From contig NZ_FNUJ01000004.1 of NCBI RefSeq assembly GCF_900107925.1, forward strand, positions 124,001-188,000: 64,000 nucleotides of DNA, written 5' to 3'. Positions 15,386 to 22,956 of the stretch are shown piece after piece. Position numbers and translations under genes: made by a program. Every line of letters starts with the position of its first letter. The stretch's first letter is position 1. The notes below the pieces were generated by a model. That model was not told the DNA's origin and did no database searches. It was given only the letters and a program-made list of their open reading frames with translations. The stretch is from Amycolatopsis pretoriensis. GTDB taxonomy: Bacteria; Actinomycetota; Actinomycetes; Mycobacteriales; Pseudonocardiaceae.

Positions 15386-15997
15386 GTGCCCCGAAAAGCG
15401 AAGTGGCGCCTTTCCCGGCCCCGCGGAGTACGCGCCGGCCACGCGGTGAACGCGTTCGCGGACAAGCTCGTCATCGGCAACTTGACCCCCGCGCAGTTCA
15501 TCCAGGTGTTGGAGACGCTGCACATGCTGGGTTCCGCGGGAGCGGGCATAGAGCTGAGCTCCCTGTCGACGGACGTCCTGGTAGACGTGGTCCGCCGAGC
15601 CTCCCGCGACCAGCTGAAGGCGATCGCTTCTCACGCTGAGCTACGTTCTGTGTTTCTAGACGAGATATTCCGCAGAATGTCGGAGCACTTTTCACCGGCC
15701 CGGGCGCGTCACGTGGATTTCGTGGTTTCCTGGCGCTTTTCCGAAGGAACGGGCGAGGACGGCTACGACCGTTTCCAGACGGTGATCGAGGACGGGGTGT
15801 GCGTATCGTCAACGGACCTGTCCCGCAGCCCGGACACCACGATCACGCTGTCGGTGGACGACTTCATCCGGATGGCCACGGGCAACGCAGCAGTGGCGGC
15901 GATGTTCGTGACGGGCCGGGTGAAGGTAAAGGGCGAGTACGCCCCGGCGGTCCGCTTCTCAAGCTACTTCGACATCCCCAAGCCGTCTGACGCGTAG
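15386..15997 (+). CDS. SCP2 sterol-carrier-domain protein (second of tandem pair)
   Basis: This 203-residue paralogue of the preceding product shares the layout DEIFRRMSEHFSPARARHVD, SWRFSEGTGEDGYDRFQTV and the SCP2 core TTITLSVDDFIRMATGNAAVAAMFVTGRVKVKG. It is probably a lipid-binding partner made with its neighbour from one transcript, the result of a local duplication. The start is GTG at 15386. It ends at the hairpin 15989-16025, which overlaps the stop codon. It marks the left edge of conserved chromosome before the island. Confidence 0.85.
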   Translation: MPRKAKWRLSRPRGVRAGHAVNAFADKLVIGNLTPAQFIQVLETLHMLGSAGAGIELSSLSTDVLVDVVRRASRDQLKAIASHAELRSVFLDEIFRRMSEHFSPARARHVDFVVSWRFSEGTGEDGYDRFQTVIEDGVCVSSTDLSRSPDTTITLSVDDFIRMATGNAAVAAMFVTGRVKVKGEYAPAVRFSSYFDIPKPSDA

Positions 15998-16025
15998 GCC
16001 GGCCGAGTGCGTCGGCCTACGCGTC
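15989..16025. terminator. Hairpin terminator after the SCP2 pair
   Basis: GACGCGTAGGCCG (15989-16001) pairs with CGGCCTACGCGTC (16013-16025) around 11 bases. The stem includes the stop codon of the second SCP2 gene. It also faces the convergent 65-residue gene ending at 16041. Confidence 0.7.
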
Positions 16026-16040
16026 ATGCCCGGCCGGCTA

Positions 16041-16238
16041 CTAGAGGAGTGACTGCAGCCACTCGATGAGCCAGTCGGCCGCCTTCTTCCCCAGGGAGTA
16101 GAGCGCGCCGCGGGCGAAAGATGCCGGCCAGCTGGGCTCTCCGCTCACCCGTCCGGTGGCCTGTGCCGGCCTCCTGGAACGCGTGATCTTGGCGTTACGG
16201 GTCCGCGAACCCCGCTTCGGGCGCTTAGACTTGACCAT
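16041..16238 (-). CDS. Small basic protein, 65 residues, unknown function
   Basis: The N-terminal half is very basic (KSKRPKRGSRTRNAKITRSRR), while the C-terminal half is a likely amphipathic helix ending AADWLIEWLQSLL. AGGAG precedes the ATG at 16238 at good spacing, so translation is credible. It resembles no family I recognise. Basic peptides with a tryptophan/leucine helix can contact membranes or nucleic acid. It lies at the left edge of the probable island. Confidence 0.5.
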   Translation of the reverse strand: MVKSKRPKRGSRTRNAKITRSRRPAQATGRVSGEPSWPASFARGALYSLGKKAADWLIEWLQSLL

Positions 16239-16425
16239 AGGAACTCCTGACTGGTTTGCGCTGGTGGGGGTTCTGAAGGGGAAAGTCGGCCGGTGTCTGC
16301 TTACCGGCTTGCCGGCTGGCTTTCCCTGGGCACGCTGGGGTCTGGGACGCCTCGGTGAGGCGCCCCAGGGTGGGGCTTGCGCGCGCACCCGGTGGCTTGG
16401 GTACGTGCCCGGCGAGGTGCACCAC
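16225..16425 (-). CDS. Possible small upstream ORF coupled to the 65-residue gene
   Basis: An excellent ribosome site AGGAGGAA (16438-16431) stands before in-frame starts TTG 16428, GTG 16425 and GTG 16422. The frame runs about 66 codons (starting VHLAGHVPKPPG) and its stop overlaps the next start (16238) by 14 bases, which would couple translation. The product is rich in proline, glutamine and lysine and resembles nothing known. The strong ribosome site is the only solid evidence, and the ORF may be a leader rather than a functional protein. Confidence 0.3.
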   Translation of the reverse strand: MVHLAGHVPKPPGARASPTLGRLTEASQTPACPGKASRQAGKQTPADFPLQNPHQRKPVRSSYGQV

Positions 16426-16445
16426 CAAGTTTCCTCCTGCAAATG

Positions 16446-16473
16446 TGTCATCCATCACGTGTCACCCATCACG
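16446..16473. repeat. 14-base tandem repeat upstream of the small basic ORFs
   Basis: TGTCATCCATCACG (16446-16459) is followed directly by TGTCACCCATCACG (16460-16473), with one mismatch. It is placed where a promoter or operator for the minus-strand small ORFs would be. Confidence 0.6.
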
Positions 16474-16510
16474 AACGGTGATCCTGCGCTCGGACGCGAG
16501 TCCGGTACAA

Positions 16511-16536
16511 ACGAATCGCGAAATGGGTTGATTCGT
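16511..16536. promoter_or_regulatory. Inverted repeat between small ORFs and the HTH gene
   Basis: ACGAATC (16511-16517) and GATTCGT (16530-16536) flank 12 bases. A second short pair, CGGAC/GTCCG (16491-16504), lies next to it. The region 16474-16654 otherwise holds no gene I can support. These may be control sites for the flanking minus-strand genes. Confidence 0.35.
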
Positions 16537-16654
16537 CCACGTGCTGTCGTGGTGGAAGCGGAAGTGGGCAGGGCGGCTCTCGAACGGCTTCTCCTTTCCG
16601 TGGTGTCAGTGAAGGGGCGGGTCGGCAAGTTACGTTGCGCCGGTCGACTTCGGC

Positions 16655-17062
16655 TTATCGGAGGACCGGCGCAACGGAATCTCGTGCGAGATCCGCTGAT
16701 TCAGCCTGGATCAGCACCGGGACCTCAGCCCGGGACGGCTCCAGTAACGCGAATCGGGACAAGCTCAGCCGTGACCGGGCGATCTCCCGCAGTTCAAGAA
16801 GGGATCGCAGAGCACACGGGAGCGGGGCACGGCCGCCCTGCTGCGCCAGTGAATACATGCGCTCCAAAGTGCTGGAGCTGGGAACCCTGCGCGCGTTGGC
16901 GAAGTGTGACAACGCTGCTGGGGACACCCACAACTGCTTTGCCCGCTCGGCCTGTGTCCGGGCCTCCATGCACTTGCACAGCTGGACGACGAGGTCGGCA
17001 AGGCGACGCTGTTCCGTCGTCGAGGCCGGAGGGTAGCGCCCACCGGCGTGCCCGAGCTTCAT
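16655..17062 (-). CDS. Helix-turn-helix (XRE-like) regulator of the island
   Basis: In this 135-residue protein the central part reads as a divergent HTH: RLADLVVQLCKCMEARTQ, ERAKQLWVSPAALSHFANARRVPSSSTLERMYSLA (residues about 20-72). This matches the pattern of actinobacterial transcriptional regulators in which a start-of-helix SPAALS is followed by a variable basic turn. The C-terminal half has no recognised fold. It lies 0.6 kb upstream of the five-gene defence-like cluster and on the opposite strand, so it is a candidate controller of it. ATG 17062 follows a purine-rich AAAGGGAAAG. Confidence 0.55.
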   Translation of the reverse strand: MKLGHAGGRYPPASTTEQRRLADLVVQLCKCMEARTQAERAKQLWVSPAALSHFANARRVPSSSTLERMYSLAQQGGRAPLPCALRSLLELREIARSRLSLSRFALLEPSRAEVPVLIQAESADLARDSVAPVLR

Positions 17063-17130
17063 CTGCTTTCCCTTTCGAATCTGGGTGCACTTGATAGAGG
17101 GCAGAACCGGCGCTTTGCTTGCGCGGAGAG

Positions 17131-17173
17131 GTCGCCCTTGACGCCGGCTTGAGTCGCCCTGACGCTGGCGTGA
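17131..17173. repeat. Imperfect 21-22 base tandem repeat
   Basis: GTCGCCCTTGACGCCGGCTT (from 17131) and GTCGCCCTGACGCTGGCGTG (from 17153) are adjacent imperfect copies. The function is unknown. They lie just past the start side of the HTH gene at 17062 and could include its operator. Confidence 0.45.
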
Positions 17174-17486
17174 GCCGGTGATGTGACGGTTGTCTAGGTG
17201 TGTTCTGGGGTGTCGGCCTCCTGGTGAGCGTGCGGCTGCGGATCGGGCTCGGCTGCAGTGGCTGCCAGTCGAGGCTTAGTGAGCGTAGCAGTCCTTCGCG
17301 CGCTTCGGGCCGCGTTGTCGCCCTGTGTTGCGAAGGCGTGTGAAGCAGCGAAGCGGCGATGTAGCCTTCAATCGTGCATCGTCGAGGATCTACGGTCGCT
17401 CTTCAGCTGGCTGTAAAGGTATTAGTGCAGCTTGCGGCGCCGCGCGCCCTCCGCAGCTCGCAGATGATCTTGAATTGAGATTGCAT

Positions 17487-17507
17487 TGTTTACAGATCTT
17501 GTAAACA
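17487..17507. promoter_or_regulatory. AT-rich palindrome upstream of the defence-like cluster
   Basis: TGTTTACA (17487-17494) and TGTAAACA (17500-17507) are perfect 8-base arms around GATCT. It is strikingly AT-rich for this genome and lies 157 bases before the HNH start. It could be the operator of the neighbouring HTH protein or a control-protein site for an R-M type locus. Confidence 0.55.
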
Positions 17508-17663
17508 CGCAGACCGCTTCTTGTGTCGGCGAGCGTGCTACAAAGAAAGAAGTTCCGGGCGTGTCGCCCGCTCCGCGAAGCTGCCGGCGCAGTGCGCTCG
17601 GCCGCGAACAGAAAGTGAAGGTAAGCTTTGCGCCCGTCTTGGACAGATCCCAACCTGGGGACC

Positions 17664-18302
17664 ATGAAACGCGTTGCCTTGTGGCTGCTCGACGTAGTTG
17701 GTGAAGGAAACGAGTTCACCAAGGAGGAGATGCGCGCAGCATTCCCGGGCGTCTCGCAGATCGATCGCCGGATGCGTGACCTGCGCAGCTTTGGGTGGCG
17801 TATCGACACGAACCGGGAAGACCCGTCTCTGACATCGGCCCAGCAGCGCTTTGTGGAGAGCGGCCAGCCGGTGTGGGAGAAGGGTATGGCCTCGCGGCCT
17901 CAAACCGCTGCGGCGATCGGGGCGGTACGCCGGCGCGAGATTATCTCCAGAGACGGCAACATGTGCCGCTCGTGCGGGATCGCGCCGGGAGACCTCTATC
18001 CGGAAACCTTCGAAGGTGCCCAGCTCGACATCGCGCGCAGGGATGTCGAGCTGCCAGATGGAAGCGTTGAACAGCAGCTGGTCACCGAGTGCAAGAAGTG
18101 CCGTATCGGCGCGAAGGACCTTGTGGTCGACCTCCCTGCCGTGATTGATCGCGTGAACACCCTGGCGCCAGACGAGCGGAAGCTCCTGGCCTCGTGGATG
18201 GACGCGGAACAGCGTCCCTTCAACCCAGCTGAGCGGGCATGGTCTGAGTACAAGACGTTGCCAGCGGACGCACGCGCAGCGGTGCGTGGTTCTCTGGGCT
18301 GA
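17664..18302 (+). CDS. HNH-like zinc-binding protein with N-terminal winged-helix-like region (defence cluster gene 1)
   Basis: The 212-residue protein's N-terminal half reads as a small DNA-binding fold (FTKEEMRAAFPGVSQIDRRMRDLR, then GWRIDTNRED). The C-terminal half has an HNH-type layout: RDGNMCRSCG near residue 100, LDIARRDV where DHI normally sits, and VTECKKCRIGAKD at about 148-160, giving two CxxC pairs for zinc. The usual catalytic His is not visible, so nuclease activity is uncertain. I chose ATG 17664 because GGGG precedes it. A TTG at 17628 is also in frame. It opens a run of three same-strand genes with ParB-like and SNF2 proteins. Confidence 0.7.
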   Translation: MKRVALWLLDVVGEGNEFTKEEMRAAFPGVSQIDRRMRDLRSFGWRIDTNREDPSLTSAQQRFVESGQPVWEKGMASRPQTAAAIGAVRRREIISRDGNMCRSCGIAPGDLYPETFEGAQLDIARRDVELPDGSVEQQLVTECKKCRIGAKDLVVDLPAVIDRVNTLAPDERKLLASWMDAEQRPFNPAERAWSEYKTLPADARAAVRGSLG

Positions 18303-18369
18303 CCAGGCCTGCGCCATGGACCGGGATATCGTTTGCCGTTGCTGCGCACGTAGGTAGTACAGGAGAATC

Positions 18370-19776
18370 ATGATCAAGGACTACGGACGGCCGCCCAGGT
18401 CCAACGAGAACCGCGACCTCATCGAGCGCCGCCTCAAAGAGGTGGTCGAGGCCGGTGGCTCACGCGAGACGCAGACCGTCGACTGGCGGGGCAGTCAAGT
18501 ACACCTCGACGTCATCCAGATGCCGGCCGGTGACTTGTACTACAACCCGGCGACGCACCGGATCCGTGCGCAGCGCAGTCACGACCCGCAGCTCGACCAG
18601 CTCGTTGACGAAGACCCCTGGAGCAGCGCGAGCCAGGAGTACCTCGGATATCTCCTGCAGGCGCTGCCAGCAGATCCCAGCAGGACCGACCCGGCCTTCA
18701 CCGAGCTGTCAGAAAGCTTGCGCGATTACGAGCAGACCGAGCCGGGGCTGATCACGCGCGACGGCGTGCTCGTGAACGGCAACACCCGGCGTGCGGCCCT
18801 GCTGAAGATGGGCGGGCCGCAGCAGCCCATCAGGGTCGCCGTGCTCCCGGAGTCCTGCGACTGGACCGACATCCGGGATGTCGAGCTGTCGCTGCAGCTG
18901 AGGAGGGAGCATCGCCGCGACTACTCGTACATCAACCGTCTGCTGGCGATCGACGAGCTGGTGAGCCAGGGCATACCGATCGCGAAGATCGCCGCGATCT
19001 TCCGCAGCACCGTGCCGGCTTGCAAGCAGGACCAGTGGGTCTTCGCGTGTATCAAGTCGATGATCGAGCGCAGCGAGGTGAGCGGCCACCGCATCCCGCT
19101 CATCGCGTTCGAGGATCATCAGGAGAAGCTGAAGGAGCTGCACAGGCGTTACCAGAAGGATCTGGCGACGAGCGGTGACCGCGCGGAGCTGACTAAGGAG
19201 TCGAGGCTCGCGGCGATCATGCTCGGGTTCTCCAAGACCGACGTTCGCTTCATCGAGTCGGACTTCCAGTCCCGCTACCTGAACAGCGCGCTGCCGGCTG
19301 ACCTCAAGCCGGAGCCGGCTCCATCGAAGGTTGCGATCCCCGGGCTGGGCGTTTCAGTCAAGGGCGCGTCGGACGATGTGGCGACCGCCAAGGAACTGAC
19401 GGACACCGTGCTGAAGGCACGCACGGTCGAGATCACCCACGCCAGCGGGTATGCGGTTGAGCTCGCCGAAAAGCCGGCAGAGCTAAAGGAAGCGATGGAC
19501 AAGGCCATCAAGCTTGCTGGGCGTAACGCGCAGCTGCAAAAACGCAAGCAAGCGGCCCCTGACCGGTTGAACTCCGCTACCGCTGAGATCGACCAGTGCG
19601 TCACGGAGCTGGCCATGTCGCGTGCGACTCGCGCATTCGACGAAGAGACGTTCAACGACGCGCTCATGGGTTTCCGTCGTAGCCTGCGGAAGCTTGCTGT
19701 CGAGGTGGCCCGGACGGTCGAGGATGAGAGCGAAGGTACCGCCTGGCTACGACAGCTTCTCGAACTGGAGTCCTGA
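18370..19776 (+). CDS. ParB/sulfiredoxin-like domain protein (defence cluster gene 2)
   Basis: The 468-residue protein has an N-terminal ParB/Srx-like domain (about 45-160): DLYYNPATHRIR, a helix with SLRDYEQTEPGLITRDG, and the signature VNGNTRRAALL at 135-145. A helical HTH-like section follows (IPIAKIAAIFRSTVPACKQDQW). The C-terminal 130 residues are rich in lysine and alanine and probably coiled-coil (KAIKLAGRNAQLQKRKQAA). ParB-fold domains bind DNA and nucleotides and some are nucleases. Outside plasmid partition they occur in defence loci. AGGAGA precedes the ATG. Its TGA stop abuts the GTG of the SNF2 gene, so the two are coupled. Confidence 0.68.
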   Translation: MIKDYGRPPRSNENRDLIERRLKEVVEAGGSRETQTVDWRGSQVHLDVIQMPAGDLYYNPATHRIRAQRSHDPQLDQLVDEDPWSSASQEYLGYLLQALPADPSRTDPAFTELSESLRDYEQTEPGLITRDGVLVNGNTRRAALLKMGGPQQPIRVAVLPESCDWTDIRDVELSLQLRREHRRDYSYINRLLAIDELVSQGIPIAKIAAIFRSTVPACKQDQWVFACIKSMIERSEVSGHRIPLIAFEDHQEKLKELHRRYQKDLATSGDRAELTKESRLAAIMLGFSKTDVRFIESDFQSRYLNSALPADLKPEPAPSKVAIPGLGVSVKGASDDVATAKELTDTVLKARTVEITHASGYAVELAEKPAELKEAMDKAIKLAGRNAQLQKRKQAAPDRLNSATAEIDQCVTELAMSRATRAFDEETFNDALMGFRRSLRKLAVEVARTVEDESEGTAWLRQLLELES

Positions 19777-21603
19777 GTGGAGCACAACGGTCCAAGCCTG
19801 ATCATCGGTTTTGACCTGACGCGGACGCAGGCGAAGCTGGAGACGGTGAACCAGTTCCGCGAGAACCTGGCTAGCCTGCTGGCGGCGTTCCCTGGTGGTC
19901 AGATGACTGAGCGCCTTGCTGCGGCGATACCGATCGATGAGTTCATCGGGGGTGTCGAAGCCCTGGTGGGCTGGCCGGCTCCGGATTCGGTGGTCTGGGA
20001 GGACTCGTTCCGCACTCTGGTCACGGAGATGATCAACGATGCGGAACGCTCGGAGCGCTTGCTCGCCGGTGAAGAAGACGACCTCGTTGTCCACGAAGAA
20101 GACGTCGCGGGAGAGCTGGATCCCACCTGGACCGGGGATCTCACGCCGTTCCAGCGGCGAGACATAGCAAAGCTCGTTTCACTGGGCCATGGAGCGAACT
20201 TCAGTGTCCCCGGGGCGGGCAAGACCCGCGTGGCGCTGGCCGCTTTTTCCATCTTCCGCCGGCGCCAGCGGGTCAAGCGCTTGCTGGTCGTCTGCCCGAA
20301 GTCGGCGTACGAGGCGTGGCAGGAAGAGAGCGAGAAATGCTTCGCGAGCGCACTGGACGTCCAGGTCTACGACGGCAGGCCTTCGTCGTCCGCGGACGTG
20401 CTGCTGGTGAACTACGAGCGCCTGGAGCGCTCCCTGGGGAGCATCACCGATTGGCTGGAGTCGGCGCCGACGATGATGATCCTGGACGAAGCGCACCGGA
20501 TGAAGCTCGGCACGGCCGGTGTGTACGGAGCTGCCTGCATGGCTCTCGGGCCGCTTAGCGTCATCAGGATGATCCTCACGGGTACTCCCGCTCCGAACGG
20601 TCCCAAAGACCTGGAAAGCTTGCTGGCCTTCGTCTGGCCTGGTCGTGGAAAACGGGTCGTCAACGAGGCCATCGACGGTGGCAATCTCATTTACGCCAGC
20701 CGCGTGCTCAAACCCCTCTACACCAGGACGACCAAGCACGAGCTCGGGCTGCCGCCGGTGTCTCTGGGCATGCGCATGGTCGACCTCCCCCCGCTCCACC
20801 GGGAGATCTACGACGCCATCGTGGGCCGGTTCACCGCTAGAGCCGAACGAAGCCGATCCGACTTCGACGCGCTCGGGCGAACCGTACTGCGGTTGATCAT
20901 GGCAGCGACCAGCCCCGCCCTGCTGTCTGAGGGAACCTCGCGGTACGAGCCGCTGTCCCTCCAGGTGCCGCCGCTGGAGATTCCGATAAGCGACCCGCTG
21001 CACACCCTGCTCGGCTCTCTTTCCGAATATGAGATGCCACCGAAGTACCAAGAGGTACTCGCCATAGTCAGGGAGAACGCCGGGAAGAACCGGAAGACGC
21101 TGGTATGGGCTAGTTTCGTCCGCTCCATAACGACTCTCGAAGTTCTCCTCGCCGACTTCAACCCTGCTGTCGTGCACGGGGGCACGCCTGACCGTGACGC
21201 GCAGATCGACGCCTTCCGCACTGATCCGGATTGCGCCGTGCTCATCTCGAACCCCGCCACCCTGGGTGAGGGGATCAGCTTGCACCAGGTCTGCCACGAC
21301 GCCGTCTACGTTGACCGGGACTTCCAGGCCGGCCGTTTCCTGCAGAGCCTGGACCGCATTCACCGGCTCGGCCTGGCACCTGACACCGAGACCCGCATAA
21401 CCATCCTGGCGGCACGCGGAACGGTCGACGAGGTTGTGGCACTGAGGCTCAACGAGAAGCTCGAGTTCATGGGCAAGCTCCTCGACGATGCGTCAGTCCA
21501 GCAGCTCGGCGACCCGTTCGAAGAGCCATCCGTCATCGCCGGCATGGACGCCGCGGACGTGAAGGCCCTGCTGCGGCACGTCCGGAAGCCGGAACTCAGC
21601 TGA
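19777..21603 (+). CDS. Divergent SNF2-type helicase/translocase (defence cluster gene 3)
   Basis: This 608-residue superfamily 2 ATPase has motif Q at LTPFQRRDI (about 122-130) and motif I SVPGAGKT at 143-150. Motif Ia is VVCPKSAYEAW, motif II DEAH at 237-240 and motif III LTGTP at 267-271. Motif IV is KTLVWASF, motif V GEGISLHQ at 498-505 and motif VI QSLDRIHRLG near 523. SNF2 enzymes normally carry GLGKT in motif I; the VPGAGKT version marks a distinct branch. The 120-residue N-terminal extension has no clear family. It starts at GTG 19777, directly after the previous stop, and probably provides ATP-driven DNA translocation to the system. Its end overlaps the convergent methyltransferase gene by eight bases. 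Confidence 0.85.
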   Translation: MEHNGPSLIIGFDLTRTQAKLETVNQFRENLASLLAAFPGGQMTERLAAAIPIDEFIGGVEALVGWPAPDSVVWEDSFRTLVTEMINDAERSERLLAGEEDDLVVHEEDVAGELDPTWTGDLTPFQRRDIAKLVSLGHGANFSVPGAGKTRVALAAFSIFRRRQRVKRLLVVCPKSAYEAWQEESEKCFASALDVQVYDGRPSSSADVLLVNYERLERSLGSITDWLESAPTMMILDEAHRMKLGTAGVYGAACMALGPLSVIRMILTGTPAPNGPKDLESLLAFVWPGRGKRVVNEAIDGGNLIYASRVLKPLYTRTTKHELGLPPVSLGMRMVDLPPLHREIYDAIVGRFTARAERSRSDFDALGRTVLRLIMAATSPALLSEGTSRYEPLSLQVPPLEIPISDPLHTLLGSLSEYEMPPKYQEVLAIVRENAGKNRKTLVWASFVRSITTLEVLLADFNPAVVHGGTPDRDAQIDAFRTDPDCAVLISNPATLGEGISLHQVCHDAVYVDRDFQAGRFLQSLDRIHRLGLAPDTETRITILAARGTVDEVVALRLNEKLEFMGKLLDDASVQQLGDPFEEPSVIAGMDAADVKALLRHVRKPELS

Positions 21604-22903
21604 TCTTGGCCCGGTTCTGGAGGAACTTCTCGTGGCGCTCGTGGTTGGCCTGACCGATGAATGCTTTGAACTCGCCAAGCTTGTAGGCAAAACTATCGTC
21701 AGGCAGACGCTGAGGGTCGATGTCGAAGTCACGGCGAAGCTGGGTGATGCGTTCTTCGAGCTCCGCGATCCCGTTGCGAAGCTTGGCGCGCTTCAGAATC
21801 ACGTCAGTGGGTACGTAGCCTCCGAGCTCCCGGAGCACCTTGTAAACGGGATCGTGGCTCGAGGTCTCACGCGAGACGACCTCGCCCTCGTGCTTGAGCG
21901 CCTTCAGGATCGCTGACCCCACCGCTTCAGCGACTGGCGGCGGGAATGCGTTGCCGATCTGCCGGTAGCGAGTTGTCTTCCGTCCGGTGAACTCCCACTC
22001 GTAGCCCTTCCCCCATCCTTGGATGCGGGCGACCATCTCGGTGGTCAGCTTCGGCCCGGGAGCCTTGTTCGTGCCGGTGTTGAACCTGGCGTCTCGCGCA
22101 GGCGGGGCATCCGCCACACCCATCGCGTCGACACTCAGCTCGGCCCATGCGCGCTTGGCCCTGGTCGGTCCCAGGTCCGCGCCACCGTGCTTCTTGGAAC
22201 CACCGACGATCGTGGGCCCGATCTTGTCAGCGTCCTTCATCCACTGCTCGAGCCCTTCCCAGCCGTTGGCGCCCATGAGGTCGTGAATGGCGGCACTAAC
22301 GGTGAGCTGCTCCTCGACGGGCTCGGGCCACTGGAAGTACTTGGCGTCATCCTCTTGCATTGCGACCAGGACGAACCTGGGCCGTAGCTGCGGCACCCCG
22401 AAGTCGCACGCGTTGAGCAACCGCCATTCGGCGACGTACTTGAACTCGGCGAGCCGGTCCAGGACGTACTGCCGGTAACCCGAAAACCGGGGCAGGCTGA
22501 GCCCGCGGACGTTCTCCAGCATCAGGGCTCGCGGCCGGACCTTGTCCACCTGCTCCACAGCCCAGGCGAAGAGGTCGCGTTCATCGTTTGCACCGAGCTG
22601 CTTGCCAGCGATCGTGAAGGGAGGGCAAGGAACTCCGCCGGCGAGCAACGCGACCTCGCGGTGATCTTCGGGATTGAAGATGGCGGGGTCGGCGACGTCG
22701 CCCTGCTGGACGATGTCGCGTTCCTCTTCGTTGATCTCGATCTTGCCCGGGATGTTGGTGTGCAAGGTCGTGAAGGCATTGGAGTCCAGCTCGACCGCAA
22801 GGCGGTGCCTGAACCCGGCTCGCTCGAGACCCAGGGCCTGGCCACCCGCGCCAGCGCAGAGTTCAACGACCTCGAAGGAGCTGTCGTCGGGGGCGCCGGT
22901 CAT
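21596..22903 (-). CDS. dcm: DNA C5-cytosine methyltransferase (defence cluster gene 4)
   Basis: The 435-residue protein transfers methyl from SAM to C5 of cytosine. Motif I is LCAGAGGQALGLERAGF. The catalytic Cys93 lies in GGVPCPPF (motif IV), ENV is at 130-132 (motif VI), QLRPRF gives motif VIII, and the closing motif X is RQIGNAFPPPVAEAVG. The target-recognition region between VIII and IX (about 200-300) is unfamiliar. About 75 residues extend beyond the normal end (from HDPVYKVLREL), a helical add-on. It is convergent with the SNF2 gene and divergent from vsr, which starts 53 bases away. It probably protects self DNA. Confidence 0.92.
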   Translation of the reverse strand: MTGAPDDSSFEVVELCAGAGGQALGLERAGFRHRLAVELDSNAFTTLHTNIPGKIEINEEERDIVQQGDVADPAIFNPEDHREVALLAGGVPCPPFTIAGKQLGANDERDLFAWAVEQVDKVRPRALMLENVRGLSLPRFSGYRQYVLDRLAEFKYVAEWRLLNACDFGVPQLRPRFVLVAMQEDDAKYFQWPEPVEEQLTVSAAIHDLMGANGWEGLEQWMKDADKIGPTIVGGSKKHGGADLGPTRAKRAWAELSVDAMGVADAPPARDARFNTGTNKAPGPKLTTEMVARIQGWGKGYEWEFTGRKTTRYRQIGNAFPPPVAEAVGSAILKALKHEGEVVSRETSSHDPVYKVLRELGGYVPTDVILKRAKLRNGIAELEERITQLRRDFDIDPQRLPDDSFAYKLGEFKAFIGQANHERHEKFLQNRAKIS

Positions 22904-22956
22904 CGGAGTCCTTCCCAGGGTGGCGTGGCGAGGTAGCGCCTGAGACTATCTGGCGC

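Larger units (their letters stand above)
17063..17663. other. Gene-free 0.6 kb region before the defence-like cluster
   Basis: No ORF here has convincing coding character. It is more A/T-rich toward its right end than the surrounding genes. It contains an imperfect 21-22 base tandem repeat (17131-17152 and 17153-17173, each starting GTCGCCCT), and a palindrome TGTTTACA/TGTAAACA at 17487-17507. The region probably holds the promoter of the HNH-ParB-SNF2 transcript and possibly an undetected RNA. Confidence 0.5.

Noticed and set aside
16156..17094. 312-codon plus-strand frame across the small-ORF region
   Set aside because: It runs antisense to the HTH gene and the small basic ORFs and has no recognisable domain or ribosome site.
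17390..17809. 139-codon minus-strand frame before the HNH gene
   Set aside because: It overlaps the start of the HNH-like gene antisense and shows no domain; the intergenic part looks regulatory.
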